From Ornithinimicrobium cryptoxanthini (GTDB lineage: Bacteria; Actinomycetota; Actinomycetes; Actinomycetales; Dermatophilaceae): a stretch of DNA of 64,000 nucleotides. Below are positions 48,469-57,313 of the stretch, one piece after another. The notes under the pieces are model-generated. The model did not search any database. It saw only the letters and a program-made list of their open reading frames with translations, and was not told the DNA's origin. The position numbers and the translations under genes are program-made. The stretch is from contig NZ_CP099490.1 of the NCBI RefSeq assembly GCF_023923205.1, positions 3,534,001-3,598,000 of the forward strand, written 5' to 3'. Numbering within the stretch: position 1 is the stretch's first letter; each line of letters begins with the position of its first letter.

Positions 48469-49530
48469 TCACTCAAACAGGATGTATTCCGGCTGCGGGT
48501 CCAGGCCCAGCACCTCGGCGCCGGTCATGATGGGACCGAGGACGAGGTCCTCCTCATAGAACAGCTTGAAACCCGGGACGACGAAGTCCGGCTTGGTCTC
48601 GTTGACCAGGTTGTAGGTCTTGATCTTGTCGGAGGGGGCCCCGATGCCGTCGACCGACTTGATCACGACCACGCCAGGGAACTCCTCCATCTCGAGCTCG
48701 TCACGGACCACGCCCGGGTGCACCTGGTGATAGACCATCACCTTCTCGGGCAACCCGTTGTCCTCGACCAGGCCCGAGAGGTACTCGGCGACCTCGCCCA
48801 GCTCGGCGCCGGTGGTGCTGCCATAGACGCGGCCCGGGATCTGGCCCTCGGACACGGCCCACTCCGGATCGAGCGCGACCCCTACGTCCGGCTCGACCAG
48901 CCACTTCTCGTAGTGCCGCACCTCGTCGATGAAGTCGGCTCGGCCCGGCTGGATGTTGAGCAGGAGGATGCCATCGTGGCGGCGGGCGGCGTCGAGGTGG
49001 TCCTGGATGATCGACTCGGGGATATAGGTGCGGAACATCCCGTCCGCACCCGGCACCGGGTGCACCACCGTGGCGATGAGCTCCAGGACGGGCAGGATCG
49101 GTCGGTCGCCGGCATACTCCTCGCCACGCTCCTCCATCTCCTCGACCTTCTCGTCCAGGTCGCCGATCCCGAGCCGGCCCATCCCCGGCGAGCCGGGCAG
49201 GCCGGAGTAGCCGAACAGCCGGAACTCCGGGAAGATCTCGGTGCCGCCGCGAGGCAGCTCGATCACCTCCGGCTCGGCGGTCGTCACGTCGCTATCGTCG
49301 GGGGGCAGGGGGCCAGCCGTGGCGTCGACCGGGTCCGGACCGCCCGACCCCGAGGTCGCCCCACCATCGACGGCAGCGGCCGGGTCCGACGGTGCGCCGG
49401 ACTCCGGCGCATCGCCCGAGCACCCGGCGAGCAGCAGGGCGACCGCACTCCCAATGACGACGACCCCGCGCGTGCGGTGCCTCAACCGATGACCCACTGC
49501 GCCTCCTGACGACTCGACCTGACGCCTCAT
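48469..49530 (-). CDS. Lipoprotein of unknown function
   Basis: 353 residues. Basic start, hydrophobic stretch and lipobox LAGC with the lipidated Cys at 37. The mature part has a Ser/Gly/Asp-rich linker, then a domain with FPEFRLFGYSGLPGSPGMGRLG, RPILPVLELIATVVH, DGILLLNIQPGRADF, VGVALDPEWAV and VMVYHQVHPGVVRDE. The regular hydrophobic strands spaced by helices look like a TIM barrel, perhaps glycosidase-like, but no catalytic pair was assigned. ATG overlaps the Nudix stop (ATGA), so it is in the operon below. Confidence 0.8.
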   Translation of the reverse strand: MRRQVESSGGAVGHRLRHRTRGVVVIGSAVALLLAGCSGDAPESGAPSDPAAAVDGGATSGSGGPDPVDATAGPLPPDDSDVTTAEPEVIELPRGGTEIFPEFRLFGYSGLPGSPGMGRLGIGDLDEKVEEMEERGEEYAGDRPILPVLELIATVVHPVPGADGMFRTYIPESIIQDHLDAARRHDGILLLNIQPGRADFIDEVRHYEKWLVEPDVGVALDPEWAVSEGQIPGRVYGSTTGAELGEVAEYLSGLVEDNGLPEKVMVYHQVHPGVVRDELEMEEFPGVVVIKSVDGIGAPSDKIKTYNLVNETKPDFVVPGFKLFYEEDLVLGPIMTGAEVLGLDPQPEYILFE

Positions 49531-50039
49531 GACGCCTCCTCTACGACGCGCCCCGGCGAGGGCTCGGCGTCGATCTGCTGCACGATCTGCAGGATCCGCC
49601 GGGTCTCCCGGTCGGTCTCGTCCAGGTCCTCCAGCCGCCACCACTGTGCCTTGCGGGCCTCGGTCGCCAGCTCGAGGCGCGGTCGCTCGCGCGCACGCAC
49701 CCGGAAGATCACGTCGATCTGCTGCGTGGAGGCGTGCACCCCGACCGCGAAGACATCGCCGGGCTCGATCTGCAGCCCCACCTCCTCGAGGACCTCGCGC
49801 CGCACCGCCTCGGCCGGCTCCTCACCGCGCCCCAGCAGGCCACCGGGCAGACTCCACCCACGCCGGTGCGGCTGCCACAGCAGGAGCACCTCGCCCTCGT
49901 GCTCGATCAGACAGACGGCGCCGACGGTGTAGCTCGGCGTCCCGGCCCGCACGAGCGTGCGCTTCAGCGGCCCTGGGATCATCCGGAACCCCACCAGTGC
50001 AGCGGTGCCCATCTTGCGCCGCAACGCCTCCAGGTCCAT
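49527..50039 (-). CDS. Nudix hydrolase
   Basis: 170 residues. Complete Nudix box GLLGRGEEPAEAVRREVLEEVGL in the middle, after VGAVCLIEHEGEVLLLWQPHRRGWSLPGG. It hydrolyses a nucleoside diphosphate linked to another group; the substrate is unknown. A short N-terminal segment (RKMGTAALVGFRMIPGPLKRT) may associate with the membrane. Between two lipoprotein genes: its ATG overlaps the upstream lipoprotein stop (TGATG) and its stop overlaps the next ATG. Confidence 0.93.
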   Translation of the reverse strand: MDLEALRRKMGTAALVGFRMIPGPLKRTLVRAGTPSYTVGAVCLIEHEGEVLLLWQPHRRGWSLPGGLLGRGEEPAEAVRREVLEEVGLQIEPGDVFAVGVHASTQQIDVIFRVRARERPRLELATEARKAQWWRLEDLDETDRETRRILQIVQQIDAEPSPGRVVEEAS

Positions 50040-50845
50040 CAGGCACCTCGCAGGGACTCGACGACGAGCGCAGTCTCCGGCAGGCCGAAGTAGTCACGCA
50101 CGAGCACCCCCAGCTCGAGGTCGTGCCACACCTGCGGGGTGATCACGACGTCCTCGGTCAGGCTGCACGAGGCGCGCCACGTCTCATAGGTGACCCGGCG
50201 CCCGTCCACCTCGGTCGAGACACTGGTCAGCGGCAGCCCCTCCGCCTCGGTGACCAGCAGGTCGACCTCGGAGTCGTCCGGCGTCGGGTCGGCCGTGGCG
50301 CCTGCCTGGTCCGGGGTGATCGTCACGCTCGCGGCGTCGGCGGGCTCGCCGTCCTCGCCGAAGGGGCAGGCCAGCGGTGCAGCACCAGAGCGCCACCCGT
50401 CCACCTGCCGGGGTGTGTATGCCGATCCGGCAGGTCCCGGCAGCCAGTCCGGTCCCATGACGAGCAGGACACCGCTGCACCCGTCGAGAACCGGCGGCGC
50501 CTCGGGCGGGACGAGGCACCACTGCAGCGGGGCCACCGCGTCGGCGATCGGCGGCGGGTCGGTGCGCTCCGGCTCCTCCATCGGCACGACGGTCCACGTC
50601 TCGGGCATCTGGAAGGAGACCGTGCCGCCGTCGGGGTGCTCCAGCGTGGTGGAGATCAGGGCAGCCGTCGTCGGGGCGGCGTCAGGCCCGCTCGGGGTCG
50701 GCGGCGCCTCGGTGACCTCCTGGGTCACCACGGTGGGCTGCCCCTCGCTGTCGGTGGTCATGATCTCGACGGTCTCGACGTCGTCCCCCGTGCACCCGGC
50801 GCACAGCAGCACCAGGGTCGCTGCTCCCGCCCACGCGCCACGCAT
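50039..50845 (-). CDS. Lipoprotein of unknown function
   Basis: 268 residues from MRGAWAGAATLVLLCAGC, where Cys18 is the likely lipidated residue; the -3 position is Cys, an atypical lipobox. After a Thr-rich linker the domain has VSFQMPETWTVVPMEEPER, WCLVPPEAPPVLDGC and ACPFGEDGEPADAASVTITP, and EVDLLVTEAEGLPLTSV; four cysteines could form disulfides. No family recognised. A TTG start 4 codons upstream is possible, but ATG 50845 is simpler. First gene of the lipoprotein-Nudix-lipoprotein operon. Confidence 0.72.
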   Translation of the reverse strand: MRGAWAGAATLVLLCAGCTGDDVETVEIMTTDSEGQPTVVTQEVTEAPPTPSGPDAAPTTAALISTTLEHPDGGTVSFQMPETWTVVPMEEPERTDPPPIADAVAPLQWCLVPPEAPPVLDGCSGVLLVMGPDWLPGPAGSAYTPRQVDGWRSGAAPLACPFGEDGEPADAASVTITPDQAGATADPTPDDSEVDLLVTEAEGLPLTSVSTEVDGRRVTYETWRASCSLTEDVVITPQVWHDLELGVLVRDYFGLPETALVVESLRGA

Positions 50846-50890
50846 GCGCTCAGCCAATCACACGCACCTGCCGGGGCGCGCCCGAACACC

Positions 50891-52564
50891 TCACCCCAGG
50901 TCGGCGTGGACCGCCCGGCCGGCAGCGCGACCGCTGAAGAGGCACCCGCCCAGGAAGGTGCCCTCCAGGGAGCGATAGCCATGCACCCCACCGCCGCCGA
51001 ACCCGGCCACCTCACCCGCGGCATACAGCCCCGGGACCGGTGCCCCGTCGGCCCCCAGCGCGCGCGAGCCCAGGTCGGTCTGCACCCCACCGAGGGTCTT
51101 GCGGGTCAGCACGCGCAGGCGCACCGCGTGCAGCGGACCGTGCTCGACGTCGAGGAAGCGGTGCGGTGCGGCGGTGCGGATCAGCCGGTCGCCGCGCGAG
51201 CGCCGCGCCGCGCGGATCAGCGCGAGCTGGGTGTCCTTGCCGAAGTCGTTGACCAGCTCGGCGTCGCGGGCCTCGATCATCTCGCGGATCCTGCTCGCCT
51301 CGAGCAACCGGTCGCCGCTGAGCTCGTTCATCCGCCCGACGAGCTCCTCGATCGTCTCGGCGGAGACGAAGTCGACCCCGTCGTCGATGAACCGTTGGAC
51401 GGGACCGGGCGCGCCGGGCCGGACGCGGCCCAGCACCTGGGGGATGCTCTTGCCGGTCAGGTCGGGGTTCTGCTCCGAGCCGGAGAGCGCGAACTCCTTC
51501 TCGATGACCGACTGCGTCAGGATGAACCAGGAGTAGTCGTGCCCGGTCTGCCGCAGGTGCGCCAGGGTGCCGAGGGTGTCGAAGCCGGGATAGAGCGGCG
51601 CCGGCAGCCGGTTGCCCTCCGCGTCGAGCCACAGGGACGACGGCCCGGGCAGGATGCGGATGCCGTGCCGCTCCCACACCGGGGAGTGGTTCTCGATCCC
51701 CTCGACGTAGTGCCACATCCGGTCCCGGTTGACCATGCGCGCGCCGCTGCCCTCGACGAGGGGCAGCATCGACCCGTCGACGTATGCCGGCACACCGGCC
51801 ACCATGTTCTCCGCCGCTGGCGGTGTGCCCAGCCGCTCGGGCCAGAGCTCGCGGACCATGTCCAGGTTGTGGCCGATGCCGCCGGAGGTCACGACGACGG
51901 CCTGGGCGGAGTAGTCGAAGGTGTCGACGACGCTGCGGGTGCTGCGCGCTCCCCGCTGGGCCCCGTCGGTGGCCAGCACCTCGCCACGCACGCCGGTGAC
52001 CGTGCCGTCGGTGGTGACCAGCTCGGTCACCCGGTGCCGGCCGGCCAGGGTGAGGCGGCCGTCGGAGGCGGCCGCGCGGCAGGTGGCCTCGAAGGGGGCG
52101 ACGATGCCGGGCCCGGTCCCCCAGGTGATGTGGAAGCGAGGCACCCCGTTGCCATGACCGTCCGCGGTGCCGTCGCCGCGCTCGGCCCAGCCCACCACGG
52201 GGAAGAAGCGGATCCCCTTGCCGTGCAACCAGGCCCGCTTCTCACCGGCCGCCCACGCGACATAGGCCTGCGCCCAGCGCACCGCCCAGCTGTCCTCGTC
52301 GGCGAGCCGGTCGAACCCGGCCGTGCCCTTCCAGTCCCGCCAGGCCAGGTCGAAGCTGTCGTGGATGCCCATCCGGCGCTGCTCGGGGCTGTCGACGAGG
52401 AAGAGGCCACCGAAGGACCACCACGCCTGACCGCCGAGGTGCTCGGCCGACTCCTGGTCGACCAGGATGACCGATCGCCCGGCCTCGACCAGCTCGGCGG
52501 TGGCGACCAGTCCGGCGAGCCCGGCCCCCACCACGATCACGTCGGCTGACTGCTGCTGGTCCAC
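50891..52564 (-). CDS. FAD-binding dehydrogenase (fumarate reductase/KstD-like)
   Basis: 557 residues. ADVIVVGAGLAGLVATAELVEAGRSVILVDQESAEHLGGQAWWSFGGLFL is the FAD-binding N-terminus with a GGQAWWSFGG substrate-side motif. VTGVRGEV and QAVVVTSGGIG follow, and GVQTDLGSRALGADGAPVPGLYAAGEVAGFGGGGVHGYRSLEGTFLGGCLFSGRAAG closes the cofactor site. Family members dehydrogenate steroids or reduce double bonds; the substrate is unclear. GTG start with GAGGAG 7 nt upstream. Confidence 0.92.
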   Translation of the reverse strand: MDQQQSADVIVVGAGLAGLVATAELVEAGRSVILVDQESAEHLGGQAWWSFGGLFLVDSPEQRRMGIHDSFDLAWRDWKGTAGFDRLADEDSWAVRWAQAYVAWAAGEKRAWLHGKGIRFFPVVGWAERGDGTADGHGNGVPRFHITWGTGPGIVAPFEATCRAAASDGRLTLAGRHRVTELVTTDGTVTGVRGEVLATDGAQRGARSTRSVVDTFDYSAQAVVVTSGGIGHNLDMVRELWPERLGTPPAAENMVAGVPAYVDGSMLPLVEGSGARMVNRDRMWHYVEGIENHSPVWERHGIRILPGPSSLWLDAEGNRLPAPLYPGFDTLGTLAHLRQTGHDYSWFILTQSVIEKEFALSGSEQNPDLTGKSIPQVLGRVRPGAPGPVQRFIDDGVDFVSAETIEELVGRMNELSGDRLLEASRIREMIEARDAELVNDFGKDTQLALIRAARRSRGDRLIRTAAPHRFLDVEHGPLHAVRLRVLTRKTLGGVQTDLGSRALGADGAPVPGLYAAGEVAGFGGGGVHGYRSLEGTFLGGCLFSGRAAGRAVHADLG

Positions 52565-52629
52565 GGCCTGCTCCTCTCACCTGCCGGATGGGCTGACTCC
52601 CGTCCGTGACGCCTAAGATTCCAGATGCC

Positions 52630-54258
52630 ATGACCGAAGTCGAAGAGCCTCTGCCGCGCGGCGTCGATCCGCGTGCTGCCGACGAGCCCTCGAGGTGGGG
52701 CCGGCGGTTGCGGGTCGTGCTGACCGTGGCCGTCCTGGCGGTCGTCGGGTATGTCGGCGGAGTGGCCACGACCAGCCTCTGGCCGATCACCACCGAGACC
52801 GACAACTTCCGGGCGGCCGTGCGGGTGACCCCGTCGCCGTTCGAGGCGTCGACCGTGCACGCACCGACCGTGTTCGGCGACATCGATCTCCACTTCGCGG
52901 GTCTGCTGCCGGCGCCCGGCATCGAGGCCCGGGTCCAGGTCAAGGAGGAGATCACCGACCTGTTCACGCGCGGCCGCGTCGACGTCGCCGACCTGACCCC
53001 CAGGGACGGCGAGCTGCGCGCGGCGATGGAGTCGGGCCTGCGCGAGCTCGCGGTGAAGTTCGTCGGCGGGGTGCTGCTGACCAACGTGCTGGTCGTCGGG
53101 TTGTGGCTGCTCGGACGCACGCCCCAGCCGAGGCGCCGTTCGCTGAAGGTCATCGGCACGGCGACGGCGCTGGCCGTGGCTGTGCCGTCGCTGTCGGCGG
53201 TGACCACCTATCGGTCGACGAACTTCGCGGCCTACGAGGCGACGAGCCTGCTCGGCACGGTGCGCTCCAACAGCGGCATGCTCACCGACATCCAGGGGCA
53301 GGCCCAGCGAGCCACGCCATACGTCCAGAACCTGTTGGCCCTCTCGGACGCCCTGCAGCGGGAGTTCGTGCCGGCCGAGACGGCCGCCGAGCCGGGGGCC
53401 CGGTTCCTGCTCGTCTCCGACATCCACGGGATGAACTACTACCCGCTGGTCCAGCGGATCGTCGAGGACGAGGCGATCACGGCGGTGATCGACAGCGGCG
53501 ACATGCTCAACTTCGGGCGGGTCCAGGAGGGGGAGCTGGCGGGGATGTTCTCCGCGATCGAGGAGCTGGGCGTGCCCTATGTCTTCGTGCGCGGCAACCA
53601 CGATGCGCTCAACGCCCAGGACGAGTCGTTGTTGCGCCGGCTGGAGCAGATCCCCAACGTCATCCTCCTGGAACCGACTGCCGGGGAGTATGCCGAGGCG
53701 AACGTCGACGGGGTGCGCATCACCGGCTTCAACGACTGGCGTTACTTCGCCGAGGTCAACGAGGACTTCGGGGCGCAGCAGGCCGCCGCCGCCGAGCGGT
53801 TCGCCACGGCGACGGAAGGTTGGCCACTGCCCGACATCCTGGTCAGCCACCAGCCCTATGCGCTCAGGCCGTTGGACACCGGTGGCCTGAAGGTCAACGG
53901 TCACATGCACAGCCCGCTGCTGGACGGCAACCGGATCCAGGTCGGCACGTTCACCGGCGGCGGCCTGGTCAACCACTTCCAGGTGCCCGAGGCCACCGGT
54001 GAGGACGAGGAGACCGCCGGTGAGCTCGTCGGGCAGCCCTATGCCTTCGACATCCTGTCGTTCGGCACCGACTGCTCGGTCCAGACCCTGACGCGCTACA
54101 CCTATCGCAACCTGGTGTCGGGGCGCCCGCAGTATGACAACGTCACCGTCATCAACGGCAACCGCGTCGCCCCTCCGGCGGAGGAGGGACGCACCTGCGG
54201 CGCGGACCTCGGGGTCTCGACCCAGCCGATCGTGCCGTCCCAAGCCGAAGAGGGCTGA
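52630..54258 (+). CDS. Membrane-anchored calcineurin-like metallophosphoesterase
   Basis: 542 residues. Two membrane helices in the N-terminal half (LRVVLTVAVLAVVGYVGGVATTSLW and FVGGVLLTNVLVVGLWLLG, and a third TATALAVAVPSLSAV) enclose an extracellular stretch. The phosphoesterase domain begins FLLVSDIHGMNYYPL (D-x-H), then IDSGDMLNF (GD), VFVRGNHDAL (GNHD), LVSHQPYAL (H) and NGHMHSP (GHxH), a complete metal site. So it acts outside the membrane on a phosphoester. The ATG at 52630 is chosen; TAAGAT lies 10 nt upstream. Converges with thpR. Confidence 0.92.
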   Translation: MTEVEEPLPRGVDPRAADEPSRWGRRLRVVLTVAVLAVVGYVGGVATTSLWPITTETDNFRAAVRVTPSPFEASTVHAPTVFGDIDLHFAGLLPAPGIEARVQVKEEITDLFTRGRVDVADLTPRDGELRAAMESGLRELAVKFVGGVLLTNVLVVGLWLLGRTPQPRRRSLKVIGTATALAVAVPSLSAVTTYRSTNFAAYEATSLLGTVRSNSGMLTDIQGQAQRATPYVQNLLALSDALQREFVPAETAAEPGARFLLVSDIHGMNYYPLVQRIVEDEAITAVIDSGDMLNFGRVQEGELAGMFSAIEELGVPYVFVRGNHDALNAQDESLLRRLEQIPNVILLEPTAGEYAEANVDGVRITGFNDWRYFAEVNEDFGAQQAAAAERFATATEGWPLPDILVSHQPYALRPLDTGGLKVNGHMHSPLLDGNRIQVGTFTGGGLVNHFQVPEATGEDEETAGELVGQPYAFDILSFGTDCSVQTLTRYTYRNLVSGRPQYDNVTVINGNRVAPPAEEGRTCGADLGVSTQPIVPSQAEEG

Positions 54259-54364
54259 CCGAGCGTCCTCCTGCGCGTCCGCCCCGTCGCGTCCACCCGC
54301 CGCCGCCGCATCATCCGCGGTGCGCAGCATTCACCTCCGCCCCACACGACTTAGAGCCTCAAGT

Positions 54365-54400
54365 GTGTCTTGCAGCCTGTTGCAACAGGCTCGAAGACAC
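54365..54400. terminator. Bidirectional hairpin between phosphoesterase and thpR
   Basis: Outer arms GTGTCTT / AAGACAC and inner AGCCTGTTGC/AACAGGCT, an 18-bp perfect palindrome (54374-54391), nested with 2-nt bulges. It lies between converging genes, so probably stops both. Confidence 0.7.
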
Positions 54401-54441
54401 CGAACCTGCTGTAAGACGGAGGGGAATGCCGCACAGTCGCG

Positions 54442-55011
54442 TCACCCCAGCGAGAACGTGTGCCGGACCTCATAGCGTGGCGAGCGCCCGGGGCCCTCGC
54501 CCAGGTGCGACTGCACGAGGGCGACCTCATCGACGACGAACTCGACAGACTCATAGGCGTCCAGCGCCTGCACCCAGCGGCCGGCGCTGACCCGGCGGGC
54601 GGAGCGCGCGACCGTCACGTGGGGTGTGAAGCGCTGGCCGTCGACGTCGGCCCCGGCGTGGTTGGCCTGGTCGCGCAGCGCCCGTGACCAGGCCGCCAGC
54701 TCACGGCGTGTCTCCTCCCCGGTCACCCCGACCCACATCACCTTTGCCGCACCCGGGTCAGGGAAGGCGCCAGCCCCGCCCCACGACATACGGACCGGTT
54801 GTTGCCTGGCCGCCCACTCGTCTCCGCTGGCGATCAGCTCCTCCTCGCGCCAGTCGGGCAGGTCGGCCAGGAACGCAAGGGTCAGGTGCAGGTGCTGGGT
54901 GCGGGTCCACCGCCACACGCGCTCGGTGTCAGCCTCCCGGCGCGGCTCCAGATAGGCCGCCAGGTCCTGGAGCACCTCAGCCGGCGGCAGCACCGCAAAG
55001 AACGCGCGCAT
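54442..55011 (-). CDS. thpR: RNA 2',3'-cyclic phosphodiesterase ThpR
   Basis: 189 residues. Two HxTx motifs: HLTL in TQHLHLTLAFLADLP and HVTV in FTPHVTVARSARRV, the 2H phosphoesterase marks. MRAFFAVLPPAEVLQDLA is the usual opening. These enzymes open 2',3'-cyclic phosphates and reverse 2'-5' RNA ligation in vitro. The start at 55011 matches the family N-terminus. It is divergent from arcC across a short AT-poor gap. Confidence 0.93.
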   Translation of the reverse strand: MRAFFAVLPPAEVLQDLAAYLEPRREADTERVWRWTRTQHLHLTLAFLADLPDWREEELIASGDEWAARQQPVRMSWGGAGAFPDPGAAKVMWVGVTGEETRRELAAWSRALRDQANHAGADVDGQRFTPHVTVARSARRVSAGRWVQALDAYESVEFVVDEVALVQSHLGEGPGRSPRYEVRHTFSLG

Positions 55012-55102
55012 CGACCCATCGTGCCACCGCGCGCTCCGACGCTCTAGTCTCAGCCCAGGCGACTCAGGCGTTCTGTCGGGGCCGGCGGCACAGGAGGTGC
55101 GG

Positions 55103-56017
55103 ATGCGGATCGTGGTGGCCCTCGGCGGCAACGCGCTGCTGCAGCGCGGGCAGGTGCCCGACGCCGAGGCGCAGGTGGAGAACATCCGGCTCGCCGCGCG
55201 GGAGCTGGCGCCGCTGACTGACGACCACGAGGTCGTGATCACCCACGGCAACGGACCCCAGGTCGGTGTGCTGGCGATGGAGTCGGCGGCCGACCCGCGG
55301 CTGACCAAGTCCTTCCCGTTCGACGCGCTCGGGGCGATGACGCAGGGCCTGATCGGCTACTGGATCCTGCAGGCGATGGGCAACGAGCGTCCCTACCGCC
55401 AGTTCGCGTCGATCATCAACCAGACCCTCGTCGACGCCCACGACCCCGGGTTCGCCAACCCCACGAAGTTCGTCGGAGAGCTGTATGCCGAGGAGGAGGC
55501 CCGGGAGCTGGCCGACCGGCACGGCTGGCAGGTCAAGCAGGACGGTGATCGCTGGCGCCGCGTCGTTGCCTCGCCCAGGCCGCGGGAGATCATCGAGGGC
55601 AAGCTGATCGACCACCTGCTCGACGAGTCGATCATCGTGGTCTGCGCCGGTGGTGGCGGGGTTCCCGTGGTGCGCACCGAGACCGGGGACCTGCGCGGCG
55701 TCGAGGCGGTCATCGACAAGGACCTGTCCGCGGCCCTCATCGCGCGGCGGCTGCACGCCGACCGGCTGCTCGTGCTCACCGACGTGGGGCACGTCATGGA
55801 CGGGTTCGGCACGGATCATGAGACGCCCATCCGGCACACGACACCGTCCTATCTGCGCTCGCTGGACCTGCCGTCCGGGTCGATGGGGCCCAAGGTCGAC
55901 GCGGTGTGCCAGTTCGTCGAGGCGGGCGGCCCCGGGGTGGCCGCCGCCATCGGCAACCTCGGAGAGGCCCAGGCCCTGGTGCACGGGGAGCTCGGGACCT
56001 ACGTGACCAGCGACTGA
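55103..56017 (+). CDS. arcC: Carbamate kinase
   Basis: 304 residues. RIVVALGGNALLQRG (Lys/Gly phosphate loop), VVITHGNGPQVGVLAMES, DALGAMTQGLIGYWILQAM, FANPTKFVG and IIVVCAGGGGVPVV, then IDKDLSAALIARRLHADRLLVLTDV, are all carbamate-kinase signatures. It makes ATP from carbamoyl phosphate, or the reverse. AGGAGG lies 5 nt upstream of the ATG at 55103. No arginine deiminase or ornithine transcarbamylase gene is in the window, so the partner pathway is open. Confidence 0.94.
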   Translation: MRIVVALGGNALLQRGQVPDAEAQVENIRLAARELAPLTDDHEVVITHGNGPQVGVLAMESAADPRLTKSFPFDALGAMTQGLIGYWILQAMGNERPYRQFASIINQTLVDAHDPGFANPTKFVGELYAEEEARELADRHGWQVKQDGDRWRRVVASPRPREIIEGKLIDHLLDESIIVVCAGGGGVPVVRTETGDLRGVEAVIDKDLSAALIARRLHADRLLVLTDVGHVMDGFGTDHETPIRHTTPSYLRSLDLPSGSMGPKVDAVCQFVEAGGPGVAAAIGNLGEAQALVHGELGTYVTSD

Positions 56018-56021
56018 GCGG

Positions 56022-56027
56022 CATACT
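56022..56027 (+). promoter_or_regulatory. -10 element for leaderless YciI transcript
   Basis: CATACT, 7 nt, ATG at 56035. Confidence 0.45.
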
Positions 56028-56034
56028 GACGACC

Positions 56035-56316
56035 ATGAGCCTGTATGCCGTGCGCTACCGCTACTCCGACGACACCGGTGGGCGGGATGAGCACCGCCCC
56101 GCCCACCGGGAGTTCCTCGGCGGACTGGCCGAGGAGGGCGTCGTCGTCGCGTCCGGTCCCCTGCTCGACGGAGGCCCCGAGGCGCTGATCCTCGTCGAGG
56201 GTGAGTCGGCCGAGTCCGTGCGCGACCTGCTGAGCCAGGACCCGTTTGCCCAGCAGGGCATGCTCGACTCGGTCGAGATCCGGGAGTGGGACGTCGTCAT
56301 CGGCAGCGTCGGCTGA
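56035..56316 (+). CDS. YciI-like protein
   Basis: 93 residues. LYAVRYRYSDDT, RPAHREFLGGLAEEGVVVASGPLLDG, EALILVEGESAESVRDLLSQDPFAQQGMLDSVEIREWDVVIG is the YciI ferredoxin-like fold with the conserved His and Asp. Role unclear in general. Starts leaderless after CATACT. Confidence 0.9.
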   Translation: MSLYAVRYRYSDDTGGRDEHRPAHREFLGGLAEEGVVVASGPLLDGGPEALILVEGESAESVRDLLSQDPFAQQGMLDSVEIREWDVVIGSVG

Positions 56317-56353
56317 GTTTGCCTGGCCGACGCCAGCCCCGCTCGCGCCTTGG

Positions 56354-57088
56354 TCAGGCGGGCGCCTGGCTGGAGCTGTAGCCGTAGAGGTCCTGCTGCT
56401 TCTCGTTGATCCACAGCATCCGTCCCTCCCGGTCCGGGTCCGGGATCTGCAGGGTCCTGCTGTAGGTCTCGTCGATCAGCACCGCCTCGACCCCGGCGGC
56501 CTCGAGGGCGGGGATGAGCGACTCGACGTCACCGTCGAACTCGAACCCCAGCTCCACGTCAGGACCGTCGTCGCTGGCGTGCACGGCGACCAGACCGCCT
56601 GCGGGACAGACGAAGTCAGTCCACACGTCGCTGTCGGCAGTGACCCGCTGTATGCCGCCCAGCCCGGTGACGACCCGGCGTGCGCCCTCCACCTCGGCTG
56701 AGGGGGTGTACCAGATGGGCAGCACCGAGAGGGCCGGGTCTGCCGGTGCGGGCTGCTCGGCCTCAGCGGCCGGGTCGACCGTGAAGGTCGTGCCGTCGGG
56801 GGCGGTGACGATGGCCGCGGTCCCGTGCCCCGTCATACCGATCTCGAAGGGCACGCCCGCAGGCCGGGCCTGCTCCGCCCAGGCGTCCAGATCGGGCACC
56901 TCCCAGGCCAGGACCGTGGCGCCCGAGGGCTGCTGGTCGCTGGCGGCGTGCAGGGCGAGGCGGCCGGAGCCGAGGGCAAAGACCTCCCAGCCGGGGGCGG
57001 TGGTGACCCGGGTGGCGCCGAGGGCGTCCAGATAGCGTCGGTGGGCCGCCAGGTCGGCGGTGAAGCGAATCGGGCTTGCGCAGATCAT
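56354..57088 (-). CDS. VOC family protein with two glyoxalase-type domains
   Basis: 244 residues. First unit ICASPIRFTADLAAHRRYLDALGATRVTTAPGW to the HAA strand, and second SVLPIWYTPSAEVEGARRVVTGLGGIQRVTADS with DDGPDVELGFEFDGD. Each is a beta-alpha-beta2 half-barrel of the vicinal-oxygen-chelate type; metal ligands were not assigned. Its ATG overlaps the stop of a 47-residue ribbon-helix-helix gene. Confidence 0.85.
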   Translation of the reverse strand: MICASPIRFTADLAAHRRYLDALGATRVTTAPGWEVFALGSGRLALHAASDQQPSGATVLAWEVPDLDAWAEQARPAGVPFEIGMTGHGTAAIVTAPDGTTFTVDPAAEAEQPAPADPALSVLPIWYTPSAEVEGARRVVTGLGGIQRVTADSDVWTDFVCPAGGLVAVHASDDGPDVELGFEFDGDVESLIPALEAAGVEAVLIDETYSRTLQIPDPDREGRMLWINEKQQDLYGYSSSQAPA

Positions 57089-57228
57089 GACTTCTCCTCC
57101 AGGTAGTCGCGGACGATCCTTTCGATCAGGGCCGACATGCTGATGCCCTCGTCGACCCCACGGTGCTTGATCTCGCGGATGAGGTCCTTGGGCAGATAGA
57201 CGTTGAACTGTGCTTTGTCGTCGGGCAT
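57085..57228 (-). CDS. Small ribbon-helix-helix protein
   Basis: 47 residues: MPDDKAQFNVYLPKDLIREI, then KHRGVDEGISMSALIERIVRDYLEEKS. QFNVYLPKDLIREIKHRGVDEGISMSALIERIV is a CopG/Arc-type ribbon-helix-helix DNA-binding domain. Its stop overlaps the VOC gene ATG (ATGA), so it is cotranslated. It may control the operon; TTGCTAGCAA lies upstream. Confidence 0.85.
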   Translation of the reverse strand: MPDDKAQFNVYLPKDLIREIKHRGVDEGISMSALIERIVRDYLEEKS

Positions 57229-57254
57229 GTAGGGAACGCTAACACTCTTCTAGA

Positions 57255-57264
57255 TTGCTAGCAA
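57255..57264. promoter_or_regulatory. Palindrome upstream of the ribbon-helix-helix/VOC operon
   Basis: TTGCTAGCAA, a perfect 10-bp palindrome, 26 bp before the start of the small gene. Possible operator for the ribbon-helix-helix protein. Confidence 0.4.
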
Positions 57265-57313
57265 GTGAGCATCCGCGCGTTCCGTGGCCTGGCGCGCGCG
57301 ACCAGGCGCACGC

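Noticed and set aside
49529..52549. 1006-residue plus-strand reading frame
   Set aside because: It is antisense to the Nudix, lipoprotein and FAD dehydrogenase genes, which have clear motifs; its translation is low-complexity Arg/Pro/Gly-rich.
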